Shown: positions 7,936 to 16,827 of the stretch, piece by piece
Numbering within the stretch: position 1 is the stretch's first letter
Layout: every line of letters begins with the position of its first letter
DNA from: DAOTXR01 sp034435375
GTDB taxonomy: Bacteria > Chloroflexota > Anaerolineae > Aggregatilineales > UBA3940
Reading direction: 5' to 3'
Length of the DNA stretch: 41,444 nucleotides
Assembly: GCA_034435375.1 (NCBI GenBank)
Contig: DAOTXR010000017.1
Location: 1-41,444 of the forward strand
The notes under the pieces: generated by a model
Databases searched by the model: none
Told to the model about the DNA's origin: nothing
What the model saw: the letters and a program-made list of their open reading frames with translations, nothing else
Made by a program: the position numbers and the translations under genes

Positions 7936-8796
7936 TCATGGCATGGGCGGGACAAACCCTGCCCATGTGCCGAAGGCCGCGTAGCGCATGGCATCGATCG
8001 CGCCGACCATCAAGATGGCGAGCGCCGCCCCCATCAGGATCAGCGGCAGCGCATCCGCCAGCGTTCGGGCAGTGTTTTCGCGCCCGAAGAGCGTCAGCAG
8101 GACCACCAGGTTGACAATGGTCAGCATCGACAGCGCCCCCAAGGCGCTCAGCAGCGCCAGGGGATACAAAAACACGCCCAGTCCGCTCAGCACCAGCCCC
8201 ATCAGCGCCGCGCCGATCCCGTACAGCACAGGCAAGTGCCACCACCGGTTGAGCGTCGGGGCGTTGATCGCGTCGATCCACAGGGTGGCGTTGACCACCG
8301 GCAGCACCAGGCTGCCCATCGTGATGCCATGCAGCATCCCAGTGAGCAGGCGCAGGAAATTGGTCGGCGGGTACAGACGCGGGATGCGGTCATAGGGCAG
8401 CAGGTGCGCGAACGAGTTTGCGCCGTCAAAAGCCCACAGCAGGCTCATCGCCAGCAGCGCCGCCAGGATCGCAGGCGAAGGAAAAGACGCAGCGCGACCT
8501 CGCCGCAGAAGCAGCCCTGGTCCCAGCAGCCCCACCAGCACGCCCAGAAACGTGCCAGAGCAGCGGGCGCACATTGGCAGCGGCCTGCCGTCTGGGAACA
8601 GAAACGAGCGAGCCTGGATGCGATGGCACACGGCATAACCCACTGCATCGGCCTTGCCAAGCAGCCCAGCAGGCGTGAAATACGCCCACGCGCCGACCAC
8701 CACGATCAGAAATGCGGCGCTGATCCACAGCAGACAGCGGTTCGAAGCGCGGCCTGAGGTCGGTGTGGCGGTGACAGTGGAGGGTGGATCGATCAT
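7936..8796 (-). CDS. DUF2085 family membrane protein
   Basis: A 286-residue polytopic protein with about seven hydrophobic segments. The first (about 24-47) is followed by the DUF2085 signature CHRIQARSFLF then LPMCARCSGTFLG (about 77-108), with three Cys and one His that could bind a metal or form a redox site; this is my inference. The family has no established function. The start is ATG 8796; a good promoter lies 51-79 bp upstream on the same strand. It leads a two-gene unit with the MFS exporter. Members from other phyla are often only about 120 residues, so this is a long form with extra C-terminal helices. Confidence 0.75.
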   Translation of the reverse strand: MIDPPSTVTATPTSGRASNRCLLWISAAFLIVVVGAWAYFTPAGLLGKADAVGYAVCHRIQARSFLFPDGRPLPMCARCSGTFLGVLVGLLGPGLLLRRGRAASFPSPAILAALLAMSLLWAFDGANSFAHLLPYDRIPRLYPPTNFLRLLTGMLHGITMGSLVLPVVNATLWIDAINAPTLNRWWHLPVLYGIGAALMGLVLSGLGVFLYPLALLSALGALSMLTIVNLVVLLTLFGRENTARTLADALPLILMGAALAILMVGAIDAMRYAAFGTWAGFVPPMP

Positions 8797-8846
8797 CGTG
8801 TAGTCGCCGGTCAGCTCACGCTAACTCACCTGTCGCGTATCCGCAG

Positions 8847-8875
8847 ATTATAGGGGGAGACAGCAGACGCGGCAA
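8847..8875 (-). promoter_or_regulatory. Promoter of the DUF2085-MFS unit
   Basis: On the minus strand a -35 TTGCCG (8870-8875) and a perfect -10 TATAAT (8847-8852) are 17 bp apart. The start would fall near 8840, giving a leader of about 45 nt. Confidence 0.6.
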
Positions 8876-9017
8876 ACATGCCATGCGCTCTGAGGGGGCC
8901 GGCAGACGGTTCGGCTGTGTAGGGCGCTCCCGTTCAGCGGGCCGGGTTGACCCCCGCCTCGCTCTGGCGTAAGCTGGGATCATCCATCGACCACGCACCG
9001 CCCTGAGGAGACACGCC

Positions 9018-9947
9018 ATGTTCGAGAATAGCACCGTGACTTTCGTGCAGCCAGCCAGCTTTATCCTGTTCGAGGCGCTCGTCAGTTTGCTGTTTGTCAT
9101 GTGTCTGGCAGCCGCCACCTCGCAGCGCAGGGTCGATCCCACATCGAGCGTCTTTGAGCTGCTGGCCATCACGCTGTACGGTCTGGCCATTGAGGAGTTG
9201 AGCGTGCTGCGAGGGTTGTATGACTACGGCGACTTCGGGCTGATGGCCTACCATGCCCCCCTGGTGATCGGCATGGGCTGGGGGGTGATCGTCTTTGCTG
9301 CCATGCGGCTTTCCGACCAACTGGCCATGCCAGAGTGGGCGCGGCCTTTTCTCGACGCGCTGCTGGCGCTGCTGGTCGATTTTGGCATGGATGTGGTCGC
9401 CATTCGCGACCTGCACTGGATCAACGGGCGACTGACGGGGATGTGGAACTGGGGGATCGGCTTCGATCAGGGGTGGTTCGGGGTGCCGCTGTGGAACTTC
9501 GCCGGGTGGTGGCTGATCGTGCTGTACATCTCAGCCTGCCTGCGGGTGGGTCGGTGGGCGGCCCGTCGGACGGGTCGCTGGGCGGTCGGAGTCGCATACC
9601 CCTGGCTGGCGGCAGTGGCGGCGGTGCTGATGGGTGGTCTGCACGTCATCCGGCTGCTGCCAGAGCAGGTGCTGCTGATCGTCTTCCTGGCGCTGTCGGT
9701 GGGAGTGACGGCGGCCACGTGGCGAGGGGTGCGCCCATCTGTCTCCCCCGGCAGTGACCTGCCAGCCTGGCTGACGCCGCTGAGCTTTCACGTCTTCTTT
9801 TTGTCGCTGATGCTGGCGCGTGGGTTGTGGCGCGGGGCACCCGCCCTGCTGCCAATCGGGGTGGGTGTGCTGGGGATCACCCTGGGGCTGCATGGAGCAG
9901 TGTGGTGGATGGGCCGCCGGTCGCAATCGACCCCACACAAGACATAG
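9018..9947 (+). CDS. Carotenoid-biosynthesis (CruF/DUF422)-like membrane protein
   Basis: A 309-residue protein with about eight membrane segments. The middle, DFGMDVVAIRDLHWI followed about 10 residues later by MWNWGIGFDQGWFGVPLWNF, resembles the core of CruF-type carotenoid hydratases and DUF422 proteins, which share a D..xDP..., W.W and FGVP.NF.GW pattern. CruF adds water to the end of a carotenoid chain in the membrane. Here the usual Asp-Pro is not seen and no other carotenoid gene is nearby, so the assignment is tentative and the protein may be a functionally different relative. The start ATG 9018 follows GAGGAG (9005-9010) at 7 nt. It is followed directly by a terminator hairpin that includes its stop codon. 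Confidence 0.5.
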   Translation: MFENSTVTFVQPASFILFEALVSLLFVMCLAAATSQRRVDPTSSVFELLAITLYGLAIEELSVLRGLYDYGDFGLMAYHAPLVIGMGWGVIVFAAMRLSDQLAMPEWARPFLDALLALLVDFGMDVVAIRDLHWINGRLTGMWNWGIGFDQGWFGVPLWNFAGWWLIVLYISACLRVGRWAARRTGRWAVGVAYPWLAAVAAVLMGGLHVIRLLPEQVLLIVFLALSVGVTAATWRGVRPSVSPGSDLPAWLTPLSFHVFFLSLMLARGLWRGAPALLPIGVGVLGITLGLHGAVWWMGRRSQSTPHKT

Positions 9948-9973
9948 GGGCGCAGGGTCGCTGCGCCCCTTTT
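9947..9973 (+). terminator. Rho-independent terminator after the CruF-like gene
   Basis: Stem GGGGCGCAG (9947-9955) pairs perfectly with CTGCGCCCC (9961-9969) around a 5-nt loop and is followed by TTTT (9970-9973). The stem begins inside the TAG stop codon. The next gene, ftsH, converges and ends 25 bp later. Confidence 0.75.
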
Positions 9974-9997
9974 CAATGCCAACCCCCATCGCCGAGT

Positions 9998-11851
<1,854 letters not shown>

Positions 11852-12076
11852 CAGTCCACCCCAACCATCAATCAGGTAGTGTGCTGCAAAATCGATACAT
11901 CTGCACGTAGTGTACCTCAAAAAGGCACACTGATACACGCTGGCAGGCAGAATGAGACGAAGTTTACGGATTTCTTACGAGAGCAAGCCTATCGGCTGTG
12001 CGTCTTACCTCCTTTCCGAACACCCCTCCTGGCAAGATGCAACTATTCCGTAAGATTCGTTGCCACACATCGGGTT

Positions 12077-12082
12077 TATAAT
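12077..12082 (+). promoter_or_regulatory. -10 element TATAAT for the STAS-like gene
   Basis: A perfect TATAAT sits 42 bp before ATG 12125. No clear -35 is seen at 17 bp. The ribosome site AAGGAG is at 12111-12116. Confidence 0.45.
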
Positions 12083-12124
12083 ATAGTCAGCCATCTCAAC
12101 ACCCCACAGAAAGGAGTGACTCCT

Positions 12125-12520
12125 ATGCCTGCTATAGTAGAGAGAGTGCCCGATGAGCCGATCATCACCATCACCTTTGTCGATGAGATAGGGTCACGCA
12201 GTGACGTACACCAGACGCTCCACGAGATAGGCCGTTACATGGAGGAGATCAACGCCCCCCTGTACCTGCTCTACGACACGCGGACGCTGAAGATCACGTT
12301 CGGCGGGATGGTCGCCAGTCTGGCCGAGTTCACCACAGAGGGTCTGAAGATTCTGCCCGACCTGCCCGTCCGCACCGTGGTGATCGGCACCAACGAACTG
12401 GTCCGGCTGGCTTCCAAAGCTGCCGGGCAGGATCAGTATGGCGGCCACAAGGTCGTGATGGTGGAGACGATGGAGGAGGCGCTGGCCCACATCCGCGCGG
12501 AACTGGCTGGCGGACAATAG
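12125..12520 (+). CDS. Small STAS/SpoIIAA-like protein, function unknown
   Basis: A 131-residue soluble, slightly acidic protein. Alternating strands and helices (IITITFVDEI, then HQTLHEIGRYMEEI, LYLLYDTRTLKITFGGM, VRTVVIGTNELVRL, HKVVMVETMEEALAHI) look like the beta-alpha fold of SpoIIAA/STAS-type proteins seen in many environmental bacteria. There is no clear phospho-acceptor motif such as DxSG. The ATG at 12125 has an excellent AAGGAG (12111-12116) 8 nt upstream and a TATAAT before it, so it is probably well expressed as a single gene. It is divergent from ftsH. Function is unknown; a role in signalling is only suggested by the fold guess. Confidence 0.7.
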   Translation: MPAIVERVPDEPIITITFVDEIGSRSDVHQTLHEIGRYMEEINAPLYLLYDTRTLKITFGGMVASLAEFTTEGLKILPDLPVRTVVIGTNELVRLASKAAGQDQYGGHKVVMVETMEEALAHIRAELAGGQ

Positions 12521-12626
12521 TACACAACAGGGTCTATCAAGCTGAAGATAGGAGAGCGGACGGGGCGCACCCTCAACGTCCTATATATCAGCACATCACG
12601 AATCCCAGCGATCTCTCGACCTCTGC

Positions 12627-13763
12627 CTACACCCGCTCCAGGATGGTCGCGGTGGCCTGACCGTGCCCGATGCACATCGTCTGAAGCCCATACCGGACGC
12701 CACAGCGCTCCATGGCGTGGACCAGCGTCGTCATCAACTTGGCTCCGGTAGCGCCCAGCGGGTGCCCATTGGCAATTGCGCCGCCGCTGACGTTGACCCG
12801 CTCCATGTCTGGCTCGATGTCATGCGCCCAGGCCAGCACCACCGAGGCGAATGCCTCGTTGATCTCGATCAGGCCGATGTCTGCCAGCGTCAGCCCGGCT
12901 TTGGCTAGCACTCGGCGCGTGGCTGGGATGGGCGCAGTGAGCATGATCTCGGGGTCGTCGGCAGCGACCACCCGGGCCACGATCCGGGCGCGGGGCGTCA
13001 GGCCGTGGCGACGCACGGCCTCCTCGGAGGCCAGCACCAGCGCCGCCGCCCCATCGCTGATCTGCGACGAGTTCCCGGCGGTGATCACACCGTCCTCCTT
13101 GAACACTGGCTTGAGCGTGCGCATCTTCTCGCGGTCGGGGTTCATACGCACGCCCTCATCCACCTTCGCTGTGACTTCCTGCCCGTCCAGCCGAACGGTG
13201 AGCGGCAGGATCTCACGTTCAAAGTGACCAGCCCGGATCGCGTCAGCCGCCTTGAGGTGCGAGCGGAAGGCGAAGTCGTCCAGCGCATCGCGGGTAAGCC
13301 CCCACCGCTCGGCCACCATCTCTGCTGAAACCCCCTGGTGAATCCAGCGAGCCGGCCACTCAGGGATGCCCTCTTTGGGCCAGTCCGAGCCGATGGGCAC
13401 CCGTGTCATGTGCTCGACGCCCCCGGCCAGCGCCACGTCCATGTCGCCTGCCAGGATGGCCTGAGCGGCAAAGTGGACGGCCTGCTGGCTGGAGCCGCAC
13501 ATGCGGTTGATCTGCACGCCTGGCACCGTCACAGGCAACCCGGCGTGGATGGCGGCAATGCGCCCGATGTTGCCCCCCTGCTCGCCAATGGGCGACACGC
13601 ACCCCAGGATCACGTCTTCGATCAGCACCGGCTCGATCCCTGCCCGGCGGACCGCCTCCGCCAGCACCGGCGCAGCCAGGTGCACAGGGTGGGTGTCTTT
13701 GTAGACGCCCTCTCGCCTGCCGGTGGCAGATCGAACGGCAGACACGATGAACACGTCGCGCAT
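12627..13763 (-). CDS. Acetyl-CoA acetyltransferase (thiolase)
   Basis: A 378-residue thiolase, which either cleaves 3-ketoacyl-CoA (beta-oxidation) or condenses two acetyl-CoA. The acyl-accepting Cys89 lies in INRMCGSSQQA. The C-terminal catalytic His lies in GGAIANGHPLGATG, and the second Cys in MCIGHGQATA, where GHGQ replaces the usual GGGQ. The length is a little short of the usual 390. It starts at ATG 13763 behind a tight AGGAGG-type site (13768-13773). An acyl-CoA dehydrogenase occurs 12 kb away but not in the same operon. Its upstream region is filled by the two multi-hairpin repeats, so the promoter probably lies within or beyond them. Degradative and biosynthetic thiolases cannot be told apart here. 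Confidence 0.92.
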   Translation of the reverse strand: MRDVFIVSAVRSATGRREGVYKDTHPVHLAAPVLAEAVRRAGIEPVLIEDVILGCVSPIGEQGGNIGRIAAIHAGLPVTVPGVQINRMCGSSQQAVHFAAQAILAGDMDVALAGGVEHMTRVPIGSDWPKEGIPEWPARWIHQGVSAEMVAERWGLTRDALDDFAFRSHLKAADAIRAGHFEREILPLTVRLDGQEVTAKVDEGVRMNPDREKMRTLKPVFKEDGVITAGNSSQISDGAAALVLASEEAVRRHGLTPRARIVARVVAADDPEIMLTAPIPATRRVLAKAGLTLADIGLIEINEAFASVVLAWAHDIEPDMERVNVSGGAIANGHPLGATGAKLMTTLVHAMERCGVRYGLQTMCIGHGQATATILERV

Positions 13764-13788
13764 AGCTCCTCCTCAAGCTCCTCAAGCT

Positions 13789-13904
13789 GCCGGAGGCCAA
13801 CGCCTCCGGCGACATCTCATGCGCCTGCTGAAGCAGGCCCTCTCCGCGCTGAGGCACGCTTTAGCGTGCCCATGACCCTGTCGCCGGGCGGTTTACCGTC
13901 CGGC
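13789..13904. repeat. Multi-hairpin repeat, copy 1
   Basis: A 116-bp unit built from four inverted repeats in fixed order: GCCGGAGGC-caac-GCCTCCGGC, GCCTGCT-ga-AGCAGGC, GGCACGC-ttta-GCGTGCC, and GCCGGGCGG-ttta-CCGTCCGGC (one G-T pair). Copy 2 begins 164 bp after it with one mismatch. It sits between the thiolase start and the proline dehydrogenase end, in a 451-bp stretch with no gene. Confidence 0.85.
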
Positions 13905-13952
13905 TGTCATGCCTCGCCTCGCCGGGTGGACCGGCGACCGGCGTCGGCGTCA

Positions 13953-14068
13953 GCCGGAGGCCAACGCCTCCGGCGACATCTCATGCGCCTGCTAAAGCAG
14001 GCCCTCTCCGCGCTGAGGCACGCTTTAGCGTGCCCATGACCCTGTCGCCGGGCGGTTTACCGTCCGGC
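13953..14068. repeat. Multi-hairpin repeat, copy 2
   Basis: Nearly identical to copy 1 over 116 bp; the only difference seen is A for G in the loop of the second hairpin (gctAaagc). The 48-bp spacer between the copies is itself rich in CCGGCG-type palindromes. The near identity of non-coding sequence implies recent duplication or gene conversion. Confidence 0.85.
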
Positions 14069-14160
14069 GACAGGAAGCCCCACCTCAGTCGTCCACTCCC
14101 CGCAGCTCCTCCACCGTTGCCACCGGGAACGGCGCTCTGTGGCGCGTCAGAGCGGGCGCA

Positions 14161-14190
14161 GCAAGGGGGTAATGTGCAACGCCCCCTTGC
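14161..14190 (-). terminator. GC-rich stem-loop downstream of proline dehydrogenase
   Basis: GCAAGGGGG (14161-14169) pairs with CCCCCTTGC (14182-14190) around a 12-nt loop, 25 bp past the end of the proline dehydrogenase gene. No T-run follows, so termination is uncertain. Confidence 0.35.
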
Positions 14191-14214
14191 GCCTCGGCAT
14201 GAGGGTTGGCCCGA

Positions 14215-15144
14215 TTACCGCCTGAAAAAGTTGCTGACGAAAAACCACAGGTTGGCCGGGCGCTCGGCCAGGCGGCGCATGAAGTACGGGTACCACTGGG
14301 TCCCGAACGGCACATACACGCGCATCCGGTATCCTTCGGCAACCAGCTGCTCCTGGAGCTGGCTACGCACGCCGTGCAACATCTGAAACTCATAGTTCGT
14401 GCGCGGCACGCCAGTGCTGTCGGCGTAGGCTTTGGCCTGCTCGATGATGGCCTCGTCGTGGGTGGCCAGGCCAGGGTAGCCCCGCCCCTCTTTGGCTGCA
14501 TCGAGCAGGACTTTCATCTGCCGCACGTAGGCGGCATCGACATCCCGCTTTTTAGGGTAGGCCACCTGGGGCGGCTCCCGGTACGCGCCCTTACATAGCC
14601 GGATGCAGGCCCCCTCCTGCGCCAGCGCCTCGATGTCGGCGTCGCTGCGGTAGAGGTAGGACTGAATCACGGTGTGGACGTTGTCCAGGCCATCCTCGCG
14701 CCAGAGCGCATGGAACAAGTCGAGCGTGCGCTGGGTGTAGGTGTGGTCCTCCATATCGATAGTGACTGTCAGGCCACGCTCGCGGGCATGGGTGAGGATG
14801 CGACGCAGGTTGTCGCGGCACAGCGCCGGGTCGATGTCCAACCCCAGCGCCGTCAGCTTGAGCGATACCGAGGCGTTGAGCTTATGGCGACAGATGGCAT
14901 CGAGCAGGCTGAGGTAGGCGTCTCTGGCAGCATGGGCCTGGTCGGGCTGGGTGACGCTCTCCCCCAGCACATCGATGGTGGCCGTGAGACCCCTGGCATT
15001 CAACTTCTTGACAGCCTCGATAGCTTCCTGCTCCGTCTCGCCGGAGATGAAACGCCGCGCCACACGCCGCGCCAGCCCCCAGCGCATCACGATGTTGCGG
15101 GCCCAGGCGGCCCGTGAAAGATAGAGAAGCAAGGCACGCAGCAT
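14215..15144 (-). CDS. Proline dehydrogenase (monofunctional)
   Basis: A 309-residue FAD-dependent enzyme that oxidises proline to pyrroline-5-carboxylate and passes electrons to the membrane quinone pool. Family blocks are in order: SLKLTALGLDID (substrate-pocket Lys), VTIDMEDHTYT, IRLCKGAYREPP (FAD-binding Arg/Lys region), LATHDEAII, FQMLHGVR, and the C-terminal YVPFGTQWYPYFMRRLAERP whose paired arginines bind the proline carboxylate. The size is the usual one for the single-domain form, not the fused PutA. No pyrroline-5-carboxylate dehydrogenase is next to it. ATG 15144 has AAGGA (15155-15159) 10 nt upstream. A GC-rich stem-loop and the two repeats follow it. Confidence 0.92.
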   Translation of the reverse strand: MLRALLLYLSRAAWARNIVMRWGLARRVARRFISGETEQEAIEAVKKLNARGLTATIDVLGESVTQPDQAHAARDAYLSLLDAICRHKLNASVSLKLTALGLDIDPALCRDNLRRILTHARERGLTVTIDMEDHTYTQRTLDLFHALWREDGLDNVHTVIQSYLYRSDADIEALAQEGACIRLCKGAYREPPQVAYPKKRDVDAAYVRQMKVLLDAAKEGRGYPGLATHDEAIIEQAKAYADSTGVPRTNYEFQMLHGVRSQLQEQLVAEGYRMRVYVPFGTQWYPYFMRRLAERPANLWFFVSNFFRR

Positions 15145-15227
15145 GGAGAGTCAATCCTTTGTGTAGATGCCAGTCAAAGCGCTGGCTCGCACCTCGATCC
15201 CCCTCCCTAGTGGTGTGAGCCACAAGA

Positions 15228-15502
15228 TCAAACTGCCGCCGTCTCCCCTGGAGCAGCCACTGACCAGCCTACCTGCGTTTCATGAGAGGCCAGGCCAAGC
15301 AGCGCGCCAAGCATTACCTGGACATAGAACATCCAGGCAGCCAACGCGAACGGATACAGACATGACAGGCAGACGCTGTCGTTCAGGATCATTGAGACCA
15401 GCAAGCCGGCGAAGTTCAGGCCGTACAGCGCCAGGTCGACGCCTTGTCTTTCCAACGGGCCTCTTTGAAGAGATAAGCAAACAGGTCGGCGTCGATCCTC
15501 AT
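15228..15502 (-). pseudogene. Small membrane-protein gene broken by a frameshift
   Basis: From ATG 15502 (GGGGAG at 15511-15516, 8 nt upstream) the frame reads MRIDADLFAYLFKEARWKDK, then loses sense near 15440 and stops. In the frame shifted by one base the sequence continues as a clearly membrane-type protein: LALYGLNFAGLLVSMILND, then SVCLSCLYPFALAAWMFYVQ and MLGALLGLAS, ending at 15228. Both halves have G/C-ending codons like real genes here. Joined, they would give a protein of about 90 residues with two helices and two close Cys residues. It has its own extended -10 promoter. It could be a recent pseudogene, a sequencing or assembly error, or, least likely, programmed frameshifting. No family was recognised. 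The rest of the 15145-15694 gap is promoter sequence. Confidence 0.45.
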
Positions 15503-15552
15503 CGGCTTCGCTCCCCAGCAGAGGAGCGAGCCGCTCATCTAGCGCCGGTTCC

Positions 15553-15561
15553 ATTGTAGCA
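15553..15561 (-). promoter_or_regulatory. Extended -10 promoter of the frameshifted small gene
   Basis: On the minus strand TGCTACAAT forms an extended -10 (TG at 15560-15561, TACAAT at 15553-15558). It lies about 50 bp before ATG 15502. No -35 is evident. Confidence 0.4.
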
Positions 15562-15635
15562 CACTCGAAGGAGAATCAGATGGGCCGAGTATCCTGAGAT
15601 TCGGCTCCGAATGGCATGAGGCGGTGAACCACACG

Positions 15636-15664
15636 TTGCACAATCGGCGCGAATGGGAAACAAT
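15636..15664 (+). promoter_or_regulatory. Possible rsmA promoter
   Basis: TTGCAC (15636-15641) and AACAAT (15659-15664) are 17 bp apart, about 30 bp before ATG 15695. The -10 is weak. Confidence 0.3.
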
Positions 15665-15694
15665 GGGCGCATCTTGTGAGAGGGATGCAGGCCA

Positions 15695-16516
15695 ATGGAC
15701 ACCCGCCGCACACTGCACCTGCTAGGCATCGACCCCAAAAGGAGTCTGGGCCAGAACTTCATGGTCGAACCGACTGCCTTGTCCCGGCTGGCCGATGCCG
15801 CCGAGGTTGGCCCGGCGGACACTGTGCTGGAGGTCGGGGCAGGGCTGGGCGCACTGACCGACGTGCTGGCCGAGCGGGCGCGGCGCGTGGTGGCGTTGGA
15901 GATCGACATCCGCCTGATCGCCTTCCTGCGCCAGCGCTATGCCGCCCAGCCCCACGTGGAGGTGGTGCTGGCCGATGTGTTGCAGATGGACCCCGGCGCA
16001 TTGTTGGGCGCTGACGCCGCGATGTACAAAGTGGTCGCCAACCTGCCGTACTACATCACCACTGCCATCCTGCGCCACCTGCTGGAAAATCCCACCCCGC
16101 CACGGCTGCTGGCGCTGACCATGCAGCGCGAGGTGGCCGAACGCATCACGGCGCGGCCCGGCGCGATGAGCCTGCTGGCGGTGAGCGTGCAGTTCTACGG
16201 CGCGGCGCGGATCGTGGCGCGGCTAAAGCCCGGCCACTTCTTTCCCCGTCCAGAGGTCGAGTCGGCCATCGTGCGTATCGAGCCACACCCAGCGGGGCCG
16301 CCCCTCCCCCTCGACGAAGCGCCGCGCTTCTTCGAGATGGTGCGGGCGGGGTTTAGTCAGCCGCGCAAGCAGGTGAAAAACAGCCTGGCAGCAGGGCTGG
16401 GCCTGAGCGTAGAGGCAGCCACGGGCTGGCTGGAAGCGGCGGGTATTGCGCCCACCCGTCGGGCCGAGACGCTGGCGCTGGACGAGTGGCTGGCGCTGTA
16501 CGCGGCGCATCGGTGA
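15695..16516 (+). CDS. rsmA: 16S rRNA (adenine1518/1519-N6)-dimethyltransferase RsmA
   Basis: A 273-residue SAM-dependent enzyme that dimethylates the two adjacent adenines near the 3' end of 16S rRNA during small-subunit assembly (KsgA). It shows the N-terminal SLGQNFMV, the SAM loop VLEVGAGLGALT, the acidic LEIDIRLI, and the catalytic NLPYYITTAIL. The C-terminal region carries FFPRPEVESAIVRI and the RKQVKNSLAAGL helix typical of KsgA rather than the eukaryotic or Erm relatives. The length is standard. ATG 15695 has GAGAGGG (15678-15684) 10 nt upstream. It stands alone between the proline dehydrogenase region and the convergent M32 pair; the 311-bp gap after it holds only hairpin repeats. 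Confidence 0.95.
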   Translation: MDTRRTLHLLGIDPKRSLGQNFMVEPTALSRLADAAEVGPADTVLEVGAGLGALTDVLAERARRVVALEIDIRLIAFLRQRYAAQPHVEVVLADVLQMDPGALLGADAAMYKVVANLPYYITTAILRHLLENPTPPRLLALTMQREVAERITARPGAMSLLAVSVQFYGAARIVARLKPGHFFPRPEVESAIVRIEPHPAGPPLPLDEAPRFFEMVRAGFSQPRKQVKNSLAAGLGLSVEAATGWLEAAGIAPTRRAETLALDEWLALYAAHR

Positions 16517-16728
16517 GGGATGGCTCCTGCCCGTCCTCAGACAGGCTACACCCAGGGAAAGATGGCGCTTATGGCCAGCTCCTAAACCCCGCCCCTCACC
16601 CTGACATCAACGCCGTGCTGCACGTGTTAAGGCTCCTATGTCCCGCAGCACGCCCTGCGCCGCACCCGTGGGTGGACGAGGGCCGCTTTGACCTGGCGCA
16701 TGATGGGATCGACAGGCCAGCACGGCCA

Positions 16729-16780
16729 GGCACGCTTCAGCGTGCGCATGATCTTGTCGCCGGACGGTTCACCGTCCGGC
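16729..16780. repeat. Partial copy of the multi-hairpin repeat
   Basis: Contains the last two hairpins of the 116-bp unit in the same order and spacing: GGCACGC-ttca-GCGTGCG, then GCCGGACGG-ttca-CCGTCCGGC with a perfect 9-bp stem. Loops are TTCA where the other copies have TTTA. The linker CATGATCTTGTC corresponds to CATGACCCTGTC. It lies in the 311-bp gap between rsmA and the M32 gene; the rest of that gap shows no gene. Confidence 0.75.
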
Positions 16781-16827
16781 TCAAGCATCACGTCACGTCA
16801 CGCCCCTCGCCTGCCCCCCTCACTCCC

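Noticed and set aside
13338..14039. Plus-strand open frame running through the repeats
   Set aside because: It lies antisense to the thiolase and then crosses the hairpin repeats; composition is repeat-derived (Ser/Pro/Arg-rich) with no domain.
13764..14214. CRISPR array
   Set aside because: The repeated units are long, only two, internally palindromic and not separated by unique spacers of fixed length; no cas gene is nearby.
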